Source of the DNA: an uncultured Stenotrophomonas sp.
GTDB taxonomy: Bacteria; Pseudomonadota; Gammaproteobacteria; Xanthomonadales; Xanthomonadaceae
Reading direction: 5' to 3'
Length of the DNA: 64,000 bases
Assembly: GCA_900078405.1 (NCBI GenBank)
Contig: FLTS01000001.1
Location: 2,584,501-2,648,500, forward strand
Below the pieces are notes generated by a model, which did not search any database, was not told the origin of the DNA, and was given only the letters and a program-made list of their open reading frames with translations. This document shows positions 18,403 through 28,744 of this stretch, piece after piece. Both the position numbers and the translations under genes were made by a program. Position 1 is the stretch's first letter, and each line of letters begins with the position of its first letter.

Positions 18403-19004
18403 GCCGCAGGCGTTCCCGCGGTGTGCTCGGCTGGCTGTGGCGGCTGCTCGTGCTGCTGCTGTTGTGGTTGCTGGGCGTGGCGGCATGGATCATCTGGGTG
18501 GGCGACCGCGACCAGGCAGCGCCGGCCGACGCGATCATCGTGCTCGGCGCCGCCGCCTACGACGCCAAGCCGTCGCCGGTGTTCGAGGAGCGCATCCGCC
18601 ACGGCCTGGACCTGTACCGGCAGGGCTACGCGCCCAAGCTGATCTTCACCGGCGGCTTCGGCGGTGCCGGCGCGCGGTTTTCCGAATCGCAGGTGGCGCG
18701 CCGTTACGCGATGAAGCAGGACGTTCCCGCGCGGGACATCCTGATCGAAAGCCGCTCGCGCACCACCCGCCAGAACCTGATCGAGGCCAAGCGGCTGATG
18801 GACGCGCACGGCATGCGGCGGGTGATCCTGGTCAGCGACCCGCTGCACATGGCGCGCGCGCTGCGCCTGTCCGACGAGCTGGGCATCGATGCGCTGGCCA
18901 GTTCCACGCCGAGCACGCGCTTCCGCAGCTTCCACACCAGTTGGCGCTTCCTCGCGCAGGAAATCTATTTCTTCCACCGCGACCTGTTCGTCCACGGCGC
19001 CTGA
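18399..19004 (+). CDS. YdcF/DUF218 family membrane protein
   Basis: 201 residues with a GTG start that overlaps the upstream stop (GTGA). The N-terminus has basic residues (SRRRSRG) then a transmembrane helix (LWRLLVLLLLWLLGVAAWII). The DUF218 domain follows with ADAIIVLGAAAYDAKPSP, LIFTGGFGGAGARFSES, SRTTRQNLIEAK and VILVSDPLHMARA. Related SanA/ElyC proteins act in envelope biogenesis and vancomycin tolerance; the exact role here is not known. It probably forms an operon with the dehydratase gene. Confidence 0.88.
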   Translation: MSRRRSRGVLGWLWRLLVLLLLWLLGVAAWIIWVGDRDQAAPADAIIVLGAAAYDAKPSPVFEERIRHGLDLYRQGYAPKLIFTGGFGGAGARFSESQVARRYAMKQDVPARDILIESRSRTTRQNLIEAKRLMDAHGMRRVILVSDPLHMARALRLSDELGIDALASSTPSTRFRSFHTSWRFLAQEIYFFHRDLFVHGA

Positions 19005-19028
19005 GCCGCGTCACTTCCGGAACCCGCC

Positions 19029-19457
19029 ATGAACCACGATGCGTCCTCCGCCCGGCAACGGGCCGCTGCCCTTGTCGATGATTACTACGCCGCCTTCAAC
19101 CGTGGTGATTGGGACGGGATGCTGCGCTGCCTGTCCGGCGACGTCGTCCACGACCTGAACCAGGGCGCGCGCGAAACCGGGCGCGAGGCGTTCGCCGCCT
19201 TCCTGCAGCGCATGCAGGCCAGCTACCGCGAGCAGTTGCACGACGTGGTGGTGATGGCCAGCGACGATGGCACGCGGGTGGCGGCCGAGTACGTGGTGCA
19301 TGGCCAGTACCACCACACCGACGAAGGCCTGCCGCCGGCCCGCGGCCAGCGTTACGTGCTGCCCGGCGGTGCGTTCTTCGAGGTCCGCGGCGGTGCGATC
19401 GCGCGGGTCAGCAATTACTACAACCTGCAGGACTGGATCACGCAGGTCGGCGGTTGA
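19029..19457 (+). CDS. SnoaL-like / NTF2-fold protein
   Basis: 142 residues of the ketosteroid-isomerase-related NTF2 fold: an N-terminal helix with DDYYAAFNRGDWDGML, then alternating strands and a late ISNYYN-type segment (VSNYYNLQDWI). The family includes isomerases, hydrolases and binding proteins; nothing specifies the substrate. It begins 24 bp after the ydcF-like stop and so may be the last gene of that operon. It is followed by a long inverted repeat. Confidence 0.8.
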   Translation: MNHDASSARQRAAALVDDYYAAFNRGDWDGMLRCLSGDVVHDLNQGARETGREAFAAFLQRMQASYREQLHDVVVMASDDGTRVAAEYVVHGQYHHTDEGLPPARGQRYVLPGGAFFEVRGGAIARVSNYYNLQDWITQVGG

Positions 19458-19460
19458 TTC

Positions 19461-19575
19461 AGGAGCGAGTGGAAGAGGAACGAGGAACGAGTAAAAGCAA
19501 GGCCCGAGACAATGGCGAGCCGGCAGTACGCTGCTTTTGCCGTCACTTGTTCCTCGTTCCTCTCCACTCGTTCCT
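19461..19575. repeat. Long inverted repeat of GGAACGA units between convergent genes
   Basis: The left arm 19461-19499 (AGGAGCGAGTGGAAGAGGAA then CGAGGAACGAGTAAAAGCA) pairs with the right arm 19532-19575, which reads TGCTTTTGCC...TTCCTCGTTCC...CCACTCGTTCCT. The match is near-perfect apart from a 6-base bulge. It sits between two convergent genes and could serve as a two-way terminator-like hairpin. Its architecture parallels the element at 2062-2160. Confidence 0.75.
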
Positions 19576-20452
19576 AGCTCTTCCGCCTTATCGGAATTGC
19601 CGACACCGGCACCGCGGCGATGTCGTGGCCGTGCTCGCGGATCGGCGCGCCCGGTTCCGGCGCCCAGGCGTGGGCATAGATGACCTCCCAACTGCTCGGC
19701 AGCTTGCCGTCGGGCCGGCGCATGGCGTCGTAGGCGCGGCTCGCGGCGGCGAGGCGGCCGCGGCCGGTGAGGGTGCGGCGGCGCTCGTTCATCGCGTTGG
19801 TGGCGCCCAGCGCCTTCAGCTCGCGCATCAGCGCCGGCAGGTCATCGTAGGTGAGGGTGAACAGGTCGCGGTCCAGCACCGGGTCGCGGAAGCCGGCCAT
19901 CATCAGCGCGTCGCCGAACTGGGCGATGGCCGCGAAGTGGCTGACGTGCGCACGGTCGTCGGCCTGGGCGAAGGCTTCGCGCAGCTCCATCAGCGTGTCC
20001 GGGCCGAAGGTGGAGCACAGCAGCAGGCCGCCGGGCTTGAGTACGCGGCGGAACCCGGCGAACACCGAGGGCAGGTCTTCCACCCATTGCAGGCACAGGT
20101 TGCTGTGGATCAGGTCGACGCTGTTGTCGGCCAGCGGCAGCGCGCGCGCATCGGCGCACAGGCGCGAGAACGGCCGCCACCAGCCGGCCTGCTTCTTCGC
20201 CTCGGCCAGCATCGGCAGGGCGAGGTCGAGCGCGATCACCTGCGCCTTCGGCCAGCGCTTCTTCATCGTCGCGCTGGCGTGTGCCGGGCCGCTGCCGACG
20301 TCGAGAACCACCTGCGGCTGCTTGTCGTCCAGGTAGTCCAGCGACTCCAGCAGGCGCTTGGCCACTTCCTGCTGCAGCGTGGCGGCGGCGTGGTAGCTGG
20401 CGGCGGAGCGCGAGAATGCGCGGCGGACGTGCTTGGGATCGAACAAGGGCAT
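19574..20452 (-). CDS. bioC: Malonyl-ACP O-methyltransferase BioC
   Basis: 292 residues starting MPLFDPKHVRRAFSRSAASY, a BioC-type N-terminus. The SAM site is VVLDVGSGPAHAS (residues about 48-60), followed by IALDLALPML and the post-motif SNLCLQWVEDL. BioC methylates malonyl-ACP so that fatty-acid synthase can build the pimelate chain. It is the last gene of the bioF-bioH-bioC cluster, 26 bp after bioH. The stop codon touches the right arm of the inverted repeat. Confidence 0.93.
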   Translation of the reverse strand: MPLFDPKHVRRAFSRSAASYHAAATLQQEVAKRLLESLDYLDDKQPQVVLDVGSGPAHASATMKKRWPKAQVIALDLALPMLAEAKKQAGWWRPFSRLCADARALPLADNSVDLIHSNLCLQWVEDLPSVFAGFRRVLKPGGLLLCSTFGPDTLMELREAFAQADDRAHVSHFAAIAQFGDALMMAGFRDPVLDRDLFTLTYDDLPALMRELKALGATNAMNERRRTLTGRGRLAAASRAYDAMRRPDGKLPSSWEVIYAHAWAPEPGAPIREHGHDIAAVPVSAIPIRRKS

Positions 20453-20478
20453 GGCGGTCTGGCGGCGTGGAACGGGAT

Positions 20479-21246
20479 TCAGGAGCAGCGGTCGACGAAG
20501 GCGCGCATCAGCTCGGCCACGTGGTCGGCATGGCCGAGGAAGGGCGCGTGGCCGCCGCCGTCGATGGTGTGCGCGACGTGCAGGCCGGCCGGCGCCAGGG
20601 CGGCGGCGGTGTGCATGGCCTTGGCCGGCACCAGCCGGTCGCGCTGGCCGCCGATCCACAGGCCCGGCTTGCGCAGGGTGGGCAGCGCACCGCGCAGATC
20701 GCCGCGTTCCAGCAGGGCCAGGCCTTCGTGCAGGGCGCGCGGGGCCGGCTCGCCGCGCTCGACCAAGGCGTCGCGCAGCGCGCGCAGCTCGCTGCGCGCG
20801 TGCTGCGAGCCCATCACGTCGAGCGCGAGGAAGCGCTCCAGCGTGCCGCGGTAGTCCTGTTCCAGGTCGTGGCCGAACTGCTCGAACACGCTGCGCTCGA
20901 CCGCATCGGGCCAGCTGTCGTCGCGGACGAAGCGCGGCGTGGCGGCCAGCATCGCCAGCCCGTGCACCTGGGGCAGCGTCGCCGCCGCGTGCAGCGCCAC
21001 CAGCCCGCCCAGCGACCAGCCGCACCACACCGCCGGCGGCGTGGCCGCGGCAATGGCGTTGACCAGGTAGGGCAAGCGCAGCGGGGTGGTGTCGTCACGG
21101 CTGAAACCGTGGCCGGGCAGGTCGACGACGTGCAACTGGAAGTGTGGCGACAGCCGCTCCAGCAGTGGCGCGAAGATGCCGCCATGCAGCGCCCAGCCGT
21201 GGATCAGGACCAGTGCCGGGCCGTGGCCGGTGACGTGGATATGCAT
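20479..21246 (-). CDS. bioH: Pimeloyl-ACP methyl ester carboxylesterase BioH
   Basis: 255 residues, an alpha/beta hydrolase with oxyanion HGWALHGG, the nucleophile elbow GWSLGG, the acid in GGQRDRLVP and the histidine in GGGHAPFLGH. BioH removes the methyl ester from pimeloyl-ACP and so ends chain elongation in biotin synthesis. It lies 10 bp after bioF and 26 bp before bioC on the same strand. The bio context makes the assignment firm. Confidence 0.93.
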   Translation of the reverse strand: MHIHVTGHGPALVLIHGWALHGGIFAPLLERLSPHFQLHVVDLPGHGFSRDDTTPLRLPYLVNAIAAATPPAVWCGWSLGGLVALHAAATLPQVHGLAMLAATPRFVRDDSWPDAVERSVFEQFGHDLEQDYRGTLERFLALDVMGSQHARSELRALRDALVERGEPAPRALHEGLALLERGDLRGALPTLRKPGLWIGGQRDRLVPAKAMHTAAALAPAGLHVAHTIDGGGHAPFLGHADHVAELMRAFVDRCS

Positions 21247-21256
21247 GGTGTTCCGC

Positions 21257-22468
<1,212 letters not shown>

Positions 22469-22601
22469 GACATCGGTGGCAGGGTGGCGGCCCGCTAGGT
22501 TAACCGGTTGCAGGCGGAACCGCTTGCGGGACAGGGTTTCCGGTGGCGCAGCATCCTCGGCTGGTACGATGCCGCGCTTCCCGGACCCATGCCTGCCACC
22601 G

Positions 22602-24029
22602 ATGAGCCACCACGCGAGAAACGGCATGCTTTTTTCCCGGGCGGCGGTGACCGTGTTGGTCGTATCCGCACTGGCGATGTGGCTGCCGGCGCTGAAGACG
22701 CCGTTCTGGGGCGACGACTACGCTTTCCTTCTGGCTGCCCGCGCGACCAATGCCGCGGGCATGCCGTGGTGGTCGGATTTCTGGCCCACCTCGCCGCTGC
22801 TGTTCTGGCGGCCGTTGTCGCAGGAAGGCTACTGGCGCTGGGTCGAGGCGGTCCTGGGCGGCAACGCCCATTCCGCGCACGTGGTGAGCCTGGTCCTGCA
22901 CATGGCCGCCAGCCTGGGCGTGGCGCTGTTCGGGTTCCGCCTGGCGCGTGCCTGCCACTGGCCGCATGCCGGCCGCATCGCGGCCATCGCCGGCAGCGTG
23001 TACGCCGCACTGGCAATGCACCTGCTGCCCCTGCATTGGGCCGCCGCCGCCAACAACGCCATGCTGGCGCTGTTCACCACGTTGCTGCTGGCCGCCTGGG
23101 TGAGCGCCCGCGACGCGGGGCCGGTACGCCGCGTCCTGTTGCTGGCATCGACGCCGCTCCTGCTGGCGCTGGGCCTGCTGAGCAAGGAATCGGCAGCGCT
23201 GACGCCGGCGTTGATGCTGGCCGTGGCGTGGTTCGTCGGTGCCGGCCGGCCCGGCCGAGGTGCGCTCGTGGCGTGGCTGGCCTGTGTCGGCGTGGTGGCC
23301 GCATGGCTGGTCCTGCGCGCGCGTTTCACCGCCAGCGCCGATGCGGCCTACGAGCTGACCGTGGGCGGCAATCTCGTCCGCAACACGCTTTCTTTCATGG
23401 CCTGGATGTCGAACGTGCCACGCGAAGCGCTGCGCATGGCGCTCACCGGCGACCGGGTGCAGGCCCTGGCCTGGATTGCCGCCACCGCGCTGCCGATGCT
23501 GGCCGCCTGGGGTATCGCGTCGTGGCGCGGGCGGTCGCGGCTGCTGCGCCGGCAGTGGGTTGCGGTGGTCGTGTTCGCCGGGCTCGCCTATGGCCCGTAT
23601 TTCCTGTTCTCATGGAACAGTTACGCCTATTACGCTGCTATCGCAGTCATCTTCCCGGTGATCGCGCTGGCGCGTTGCGTCGCCGACGATGCGCACGTGT
23701 TCGCCATCGCCGTTCTGATCGCGCTTTCTTCGTGGATCGCGGTGGAGGGCAGTCGGCGGCTGGACCACCCCGGCCTGATAGGCCGCGCACGCTGGGCCGA
23801 ATCGCTGTTGCAGGACCTGGAACGCCAGCCGGTGCCGGTGCCGATGCATGTCGCCATGCGCGACGAACACCGCTTCTACGCCCTGGGGCAAGCGGGGCTT
23901 GCGTGGCGCCTCGGCATTGCCCCCGGCGATATCCGGGTGGCAACGCAATGCCCTGCCAGTGCGCGGCACTGTTTGGTGATCGACGAGACGGGCCGCTGGC
24001 ATTGGCGGCCGTCTGCGGTCAAGCCGTGA
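22602..24029 (+). CDS. Polytopic membrane protein, possible GT-C type glycosyltransferase
   Basis: 475 residues with roughly ten transmembrane helices. The first helix is followed by [15 protein letters not shown], an acidic pair after TM1 as in GT-C glycosyltransferases such as those using polyprenyl-phosphate sugars. A short soluble tail follows the last helix. No specific family is recognised. The start is uncertain: ATG 22602 ([11 protein letters not shown]) or 22626. The 3' end overlaps the convergent PEBP gene by 11 bp. It may glycosylate a cell-surface molecule, but this is a guess from topology. Confidence 0.7.
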   Translation: MSHHARNGMLFSRAAVTVLVVSALAMWLPALKTPFWGDDYAFLLAARATNAAGMPWWSDFWPTSPLLFWRPLSQEGYWRWVEAVLGGNAHSAHVVSLVLHMAASLGVALFGFRLARACHWPHAGRIAAIAGSVYAALAMHLLPLHWAAAANNAMLALFTTLLLAAWVSARDAGPVRRVLLLASTPLLLALGLLSKESAALTPALMLAVAWFVGAGRPGRGALVAWLACVGVVAAWLVLRARFTASADAAYELTVGGNLVRNTLSFMAWMSNVPREALRMALTGDRVQALAWIAATALPMLAAWGIASWRGRSRLLRRQWVAVVVFAGLAYGPYFLFSWNSYAYYAAIAVIFPVIALARCVADDAHVFAIAVLIALSSWIAVEGSRRLDHPGLIGRARWAESLLQDLERQPVPVPMHVAMRDEHRFYALGQAGLAWRLGIAPGDIRVATQCPASARHCLVIDETGRWHWRPSAVKP

Positions 24030-24651
24030 CGGGAGAACCGTCGCCCAGCGCGGGGTTCAGCGTATAGGTGCCGTGGAGCGCCGCTTCGGCCAGCACGTGG
24101 CCGTGCATGGCGCGGTGGGCATCGGCGGCGCTGAAGTCGCCTTCCAGCGGCAGCCGTTCGACGTCCAGCGCGTACAGGCGGAAGAAGTAGCGGTGCACGC
24201 GCTCGTCGTTGAACGGCGGGTAGGGGCCGTCGTAGCCGCGGTAGCTGCCGGACAGGTCCGGGTCGGTGGCGAACCAGCCGGTGTAGTCGTTCAGGCCCTG
24301 GCGGGCGCCGGCCGGGCCGGGTGGTGGCTGCTTGCCGCGCGCGCTGAAGCCGTCGCTGCAGCTGCCTGCGGCCAGTTCGCGCAGCGATGCGGGGATGTCC
24401 ACCATCACCCAGTGGATGAAGTGGCCGCGTGGCTGATCGAGCGGGATGCTCGCGTCGTCGCGGCCGACCAGCTCCGGTACGGTCGGGGCATCCGGGTCCA
24501 CGCAGACCAGCGCGAACGAGCGGGTGCCATCGGGCACCTCGCTCCACGCCAGCTGCGGGTTGCGGTTGCCGGCGAAGCCGTCGCTGCCGCCAGCGGCGAA
24601 TTCGGCGGGGATCGGTTGGCCGTTGCCGAAACTCTGGCTGCTCAGTTTCAT
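24019..24651 (-). CDS. YbhB/YbcL-family PEBP-like protein
   Basis: 210 residues of the phosphatidylethanolamine-binding / Raf-kinase-inhibitor fold: NPQLAWSEVPDGTRSFAL, DPDAP, HWVMVDIP, YDGPYPPFNDERVHRYFF and LYALD are all diagnostic. No signal peptide, so cytoplasmic. The function of bacterial members is not settled. It is longer than E. coli YbhB because of an insert around RGKQPPPGPAGARQG. It is encoded just downstream of the TPR-sulfotransferase gene on the same strand. Confidence 0.9.
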   Translation of the reverse strand: MKLSSQSFGNGQPIPAEFAAGGSDGFAGNRNPQLAWSEVPDGTRSFALVCVDPDAPTVPELVGRDDASIPLDQPRGHFIHWVMVDIPASLRELAAGSCSDGFSARGKQPPPGPAGARQGLNDYTGWFATDPDLSGSYRGYDGPYPPFNDERVHRYFFRLYALDVERLPLEGDFSAADAHRAMHGHVLAEAALHGTYTLNPALGDGSPVTA

Positions 24652-24667
24652 CGTGTCCTCCTGCGGG

Positions 24668-26737
24668 TCAGGCTTCGGGATAGCCCAGCCGCACCGCGAC
24701 CGGGGTCAGCTTGGCGAATTCGGCGGCCAGTACCTGTGCGAAGCGGCGCCAGTGGCCGGCCCCGATGGTGGCCGGGCCGAGCGTGCGCGCCGCCGGGAAG
24801 CGCAGGCCGAAGGCCTGTTCCAGCAGCGCGGCCATTGCCGCCGGGTCGTTGGCCGCGGCGTCGGTGCGCAGGATCAGCAGCGGGTAGAGGTCCTGTTCGT
24901 GCAGGTCGGCCACCTGTTCCAGCGCGCGTGCCAGCCAGCGCGCGGCCTCGTCGGCCGAGGCCAGTGCCAGCGGCGCCGGGGCGCCCAGCGCCAGCCATTC
25001 CACCAGCATGTCGCGCGGGTCGCGCAGCGCCACCACCAGCCGGCCTTCCGGCAGCTGCGGGCGCAGCGCCCACAGCAGGGCGTTGTCCCACCACAGCAGC
25101 CAGTCGATGACGTTGCCGTCGGCGATGCCGCGCGCCGGCAGGCCATCGCGCCACTGTTGCACGAGCTGGACGGGGTCGAGGCTGCCGTCGGACAGGCGTT
25201 GCAGGGTGTTGAAATTCTGGAAGGCGTCGTCCGGCGGAGTGGGGCCGAAGCGGTCGCCGCGCAGCACCGGGCTGGCCGCCGCCATCGCCCTGACCACGCG
25301 CTCGACGCCGGAGCCGGGAGCGCCCCAGACGAACATCGGCCGCGCCGGGTTGTCCTGCGCCACATCGCCCAGTGCCGGCCATTCGCCCGGGGCCTTGGCC
25401 TGCGGCGGCAGCGGCAACCGTGCGGGGGCCTGGTCGGCGTGCTGCTGCAGCCAGGTGGCCAGCGCCGCCGCCGGTTCGCCGGCGCGGTCCTGCACCGCGC
25501 CCAGCCAGCCGCGCAATGCTGGCTTGGCGGCGGCCGGGGCGTTGTCGAGCAGGGCCTGCACATGGGCGATGGCGGCGGCCGGGTCGCGTGCCAGCAGGGC
25601 TTCGACGATGCGCTGCTCGCCGCCGGTGTGGCCCGGTTCCAGCGCAATGATGTGCTTGGCCACGGTTTCGGCGGCGTCGGCTTCGTCCCTCATGTCGTGC
25701 AGGCGCATGCGTGCTTCCAGCGCCGGCAGGTGTTCGGGCATCGCCGCCAGCCAGCGTTCGACCACGTCCACCGCTTCGTCGCTGCCGACCGCGGCCACCG
25801 CCAGCCGCGCCAGCCACAGGTCGTGCAGTTGCGGGTGGTTGCCGAGGGCGGCGTCCAGTTCGCTGCGTGCTTCGTCGTCGCGGCCCAGCCGCTGCCATGC
25901 GACCAGCAGCAGTTGCAGGGTGGCGCGGTCGCCGGGCAGCTGGGCGAGCAGCGGGCGCAGGTGTTCCAGCGCCTGCAGTGGTTGGCCCGAGGCCAGTTCC
26001 AGTTCGCCGGCCAACCGGCGCATGCCGGGGCTGTCGCCCTGCGGCGTGGCCAGCACCTGGCGCATGGTTTCGGCGGCCCGGTCGGCATGGCCCTGGCGCA
26101 GCGCCAGCTGCACCAGCAGGCCGCGCAGGGCGTGGTTGGCCGGGTTCAGTTCGAGGACGCGGCGGAACGCCTGCTCGGCGAAGGCCAGCATGCCCTTGCC
26201 GAAGTAGGCCAGGCCCAGTGCGTAGAGCACGCGCGGGTCCTCGGGCAGGCGCTGGCTGGCGGCCGACAGCACCGCCAGCGCGCGGTCCACGTCGCCGCGG
26301 CGCAGCGCGACCATGCCTTCGACCGCGCCCAGTTCGGGGCTGTCCGGCTGCACCCGTGCGGCAAGGCGGCCGAGGCGGTCGGCCTCGTCGATGTCCTCGC
26401 GCGCCAGTGCCAGGTGCGCCTGCATCAGGTAGGCGGAAAATTCGTTGGGGTTGAGCGCGGTGGTGCGGTCCAGCGCGGCACCGGCGGCGTCGAGCTGGCG
26501 CTGCGCCAGCAGCAGGCCGGCGTGCTGCAGGTGCAGGGCGGCATCGTCCGGCGCCAGCGCCAGTGCCTGCTCCAGGCTGGCCTGTGCGGCGGTTGCATCG
26601 CCGTGCTGTTGCAGCGCCAGCGCCAGCCAGCGGTGGGCCTGCGGCCGCTGCGGTTCGGCGGCGACCCACTGCCGGGCGGTGGCCACGGCCTCGTCGGTGG
26701 CATTGCGGCGCAGGGCTTCGATGATGGTGTCTTGCAT
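24668..26737 (-). CDS. TPR-repeat sulfotransferase family protein
   Basis: 689 residues. Roughly residues 1-430 form consecutive TPR helix pairs (for example HRWLALALQQHGDATAAQAS). The C-terminal part is sulfotransferase-like: the PAPS 5'-phosphate loop MFVWGAPGSGVERVVRAMAA near 470, then VVALRDPRDMLVEWL as the 3'-phosphate region. Bacterial TPR-sulfotransferases of this type sulfate proteins or glycans. The start is the ATG at 26737 (MQDTIIEALRRN). A divergent P-loop (GAPGSGVER in place of GxPRSGTT) leaves activity uncertain. Confidence 0.82.
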   Translation of the reverse strand: MQDTIIEALRRNATDEAVATARQWVAAEPQRPQAHRWLALALQQHGDATAAQASLEQALALAPDDAALHLQHAGLLLAQRQLDAAGAALDRTTALNPNEFSAYLMQAHLALAREDIDEADRLGRLAARVQPDSPELGAVEGMVALRRGDVDRALAVLSAASQRLPEDPRVLYALGLAYFGKGMLAFAEQAFRRVLELNPANHALRGLLVQLALRQGHADRAAETMRQVLATPQGDSPGMRRLAGELELASGQPLQALEHLRPLLAQLPGDRATLQLLLVAWQRLGRDDEARSELDAALGNHPQLHDLWLARLAVAAVGSDEAVDVVERWLAAMPEHLPALEARMRLHDMRDEADAAETVAKHIIALEPGHTGGEQRIVEALLARDPAAAIAHVQALLDNAPAAAKPALRGWLGAVQDRAGEPAAALATWLQQHADQAPARLPLPPQAKAPGEWPALGDVAQDNPARPMFVWGAPGSGVERVVRAMAAASPVLRGDRFGPTPPDDAFQNFNTLQRLSDGSLDPVQLVQQWRDGLPARGIADGNVIDWLLWWDNALLWALRPQLPEGRLVVALRDPRDMLVEWLALGAPAPLALASADEAARWLARALEQVADLHEQDLYPLLILRTDAAANDPAAMAALLEQAFGLRFPAARTLGPATIGAGHWRRFAQVLAAEFAKLTPVAVRLGYPEA

Positions 26738-26769
26738 GGCGGTCCGGCGTGAGAGCACAAACGCGCATT

Positions 26770-26838
26770 GTAGATGCGGAGCTTGCCCCGCATGCCTTCG
26801 GCGACGATGTGGCCGGGTGGGGCAAGCCCCGCCCCTAC
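26770..26838. repeat. Pair of GTAG-headed REP hairpins (BIME-like)
   Basis: GTAGATGCGGAGCTTGCCCC (26770 on) and, inverted, GGGGCAAGCCCCGCCCCTAC (ending 26838) form a head-to-tail palindromic pair. The GTAG tetranucleotide head with a GCGGGGCTTGCCCCGC core is the Stenotrophomonas/Xanthomonadaceae REP type, mobilised by RAYT transposases. The right unit overlaps the stop codon of the hydrolase gene at 26835. Confidence 0.8.
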
Positions 26839-27833
26839 GTGATGGCCGCCGCCAGCCGCTGTGCCACCCAGCGTTCGGAAAAGCCGTCGCCGCGCAGGTT
26901 CTCGAGGAAGCCGCAGTGCCCGCCCCAGCGTGCGGTTTCCAGTTGCGCGTGTGTCGGCAGCTGCCAGTGCTCGAAGGTGGCGAACGGGATCACCGGGTCG
27001 TCCTGCGCCATCAGGATGCTGGCCGGCACCCGCAGCCCGGCCAGCCGCTGGCCGGCGATGGAGTAGCCGTCGAAATAGTCCTGCAGGCTGGCGAAGTCGG
27101 TATGCCGGTCCACCAGCCAGCCGGTCAGGGCGCGGATGTCCAGCCGCAGCACGTCGTCGTCGCAGTCGGCCAGCTCCGGGAACAGTGCGCGCTTGCGCCG
27201 CAGCGAGCCGGTCCATTTGCGACGGAAATACCAGTCGTACATCGCCGGGCCGCGCTCGATGCTCTCCATCGTCACCGCCGGGTCCAGCACCGGGCAGACC
27301 GAGGCGACGTGCTGCAGCGGCACGCCGGCGTCCGGCGCGTGCAGGGCCAGGCGCAGCACGAAGTTGCCGCCCAGCGAGTAGCCGGCGGCGACCATCGGCA
27401 GGCCGGGGAAGCGGCTGGCCACGTCGGCGGCGGCGTGTACCACCTCACCGATGCGGCAGGAGTGGAAGATGCCGGGGTTGAGGTGGTGGGTGTCGCCGTG
27501 GTCGCGGAAGTTCAGCCGCACCACGTCGAAGCCCTGCCCGAGCAGGCGCGCGGCGGCCATGCGCATGTAGCTGGATTCGGCGCTGCCCTCCCAGCCGTGC
27601 AGCAGCAGTGCCAGCCCGACCGGGGTGATGCCGGGCACGTGGCTGTGCCAGGCCTGCAGGCGCACATCGCCGCCGCCGCCGAGGATCAGCTCACGGGTGA
27701 CCGCGCCGCTGCCGGCCAGCAGCCGCTGGCCGCGGCGCAGGCGCACGCTGCTGGAGGCCAGCATCGACTGCAGGTGCGGGTTGCGCAGCCAGCGCGGCGG
27801 CCGGTACTGGACGGCGTTCAGCATGGCGGCCAT
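26835..27833 (-). CDS. YheT-family alpha/beta hydrolase
   Basis: 332 residues: the N-terminal PPRWLRNPHLQSMLAS is typical of YheT/ABHD-type hydrolases. The catalytic triad candidates are S153 in AAGYSLGGNF, an aspartate in MAQDDPVIP and a histidine in RWGGHCGFLE. Family members act on esters, possibly lipids; the substrate is unknown. It ends inside a REP element and lies 45 bp downstream of the acyltransferase gene on the same strand. Confidence 0.88.
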   Translation of the reverse strand: MAAMLNAVQYRPPRWLRNPHLQSMLASSSVRLRRGQRLLAGSGAVTRELILGGGGDVRLQAWHSHVPGITPVGLALLLHGWEGSAESSYMRMAAARLLGQGFDVVRLNFRDHGDTHHLNPGIFHSCRIGEVVHAAADVASRFPGLPMVAAGYSLGGNFVLRLALHAPDAGVPLQHVASVCPVLDPAVTMESIERGPAMYDWYFRRKWTGSLRRKRALFPELADCDDDVLRLDIRALTGWLVDRHTDFASLQDYFDGYSIAGQRLAGLRVPASILMAQDDPVIPFATFEHWQLPTHAQLETARWGGHCGFLENLRGDGFSERWVAQRLAAAIT

Positions 27834-27878
27834 GCCGGGTGATGCATGCGGGATATGGCGCGGACCACCGCCATCGCC

Positions 27879-28670
27879 TCACGTACCCGCCATTGCCGCC
27901 ACGATGCGCGTGCGCGCGGTTTCGGCGATGTGGCGGCGGCCTTCGCCGTCGTGGCTGCCGATGGGGGCGAGAAAGTGCACCTCGGCGCGGCGCGCCGGTT
28001 CGCCGAGCAGGCGCAGGAAGTTGCCGGCAAAGCTCTCGCCCGGCGCGAACGCCACCATCGTCTGCGCGTCGCCATGCACGCCGTAGCGCAGCGCCACCGG
28101 CTGCACCGGCACCCCGGTTTCCACCGCGGCCTGGAAGATGCGCGCATGGAACGGGCCGACCTCGTGGCCGCCGCGGGTGCGGCCTTCCGGGAACACCGCC
28201 ACCGGCCGGCCTTCACGCAGGCGCTTGGCCATTTCCCCCATCACCCCGTCCAGCGACTCGGTGTTGCCGCGCTGGTGGTAGATGGTGTGGCCGCGGCTGG
28301 CCACCCAGCCGACCAGCGGCCAGCTGGCGATCTCGCGCTTGGCGACGAAGCCGACCATCTTCTGGCTGTGGATCATGCTGATGTCGACCCAGCCGACGTG
28401 GTTGGCAACGAACAGCACCGCCCCCGGCAGCGGCTGGCCGCGGCGCTGCAGGCGGAAGCCGAAGATCCACATCAGCCCGCCCGACCACCAGCGCACGACC
28501 TTGTGTTCCAGCGGGTCGGCAGGCGCGCCGAGGCGGCCGAACGGCGGCGCCATCAGCAGCAGGATCAGCGGCAGGAACACGAGGATGTGGACCAGCAGCA
28601 GCGGCACGCGGTACAGGTAGCGGAAGGCACGCGCCACGCGGCCCTGGCGGGCGGGACGGGGGGAAGTCAT
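27879..28670 (-). CDS. 1-acyl-sn-glycerol-3-phosphate acyltransferase-like protein (PlsC family)
   Basis: 263 residues. After an N-terminal membrane helix (YRVPLLLVHILVFLPLILLL) comes the acyltransferase block I NHVGWVD (H91...D96) and block III VFPEGRTRGG (162-164 EGR). The family transfers acyl chains to lysophosphatidate or related lipids at the inner membrane. The start is MTSPRPARQG at 28670. It is followed on the same strand by the YheT-like hydrolase, suggesting joint lipid metabolism. Whether this is the essential PlsC or an OlsA/other paralogue cannot be decided. Confidence 0.88.
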   Translation of the reverse strand: MTSPRPARQGRVARAFRYLYRVPLLLVHILVFLPLILLLMAPPFGRLGAPADPLEHKVVRWWSGGLMWIFGFRLQRRGQPLPGAVLFVANHVGWVDISMIHSQKMVGFVAKREIASWPLVGWVASRGHTIYHQRGNTESLDGVMGEMAKRLREGRPVAVFPEGRTRGGHEVGPFHARIFQAAVETGVPVQPVALRYGVHGDAQTMVAFAPGESFAGNFLRLLGEPARRAEVHFLAPIGSHDGEGRRHIAETARTRIVAAMAGT

Positions 28671-28744
28671 CCGCGCACGATACCGGATGCGGTCCGGCTT
28701 CCGCCAGATGGATGAGAGGCGTTTCCGTGTGGCGCCATGCCGGT

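Noticed and set aside
22495..22512. BirA operator upstream of bioF
   Set aside because: GGTTAACCGGTT resembles fragments of the half-sites, but the required 15-16-bp spacing is absent.
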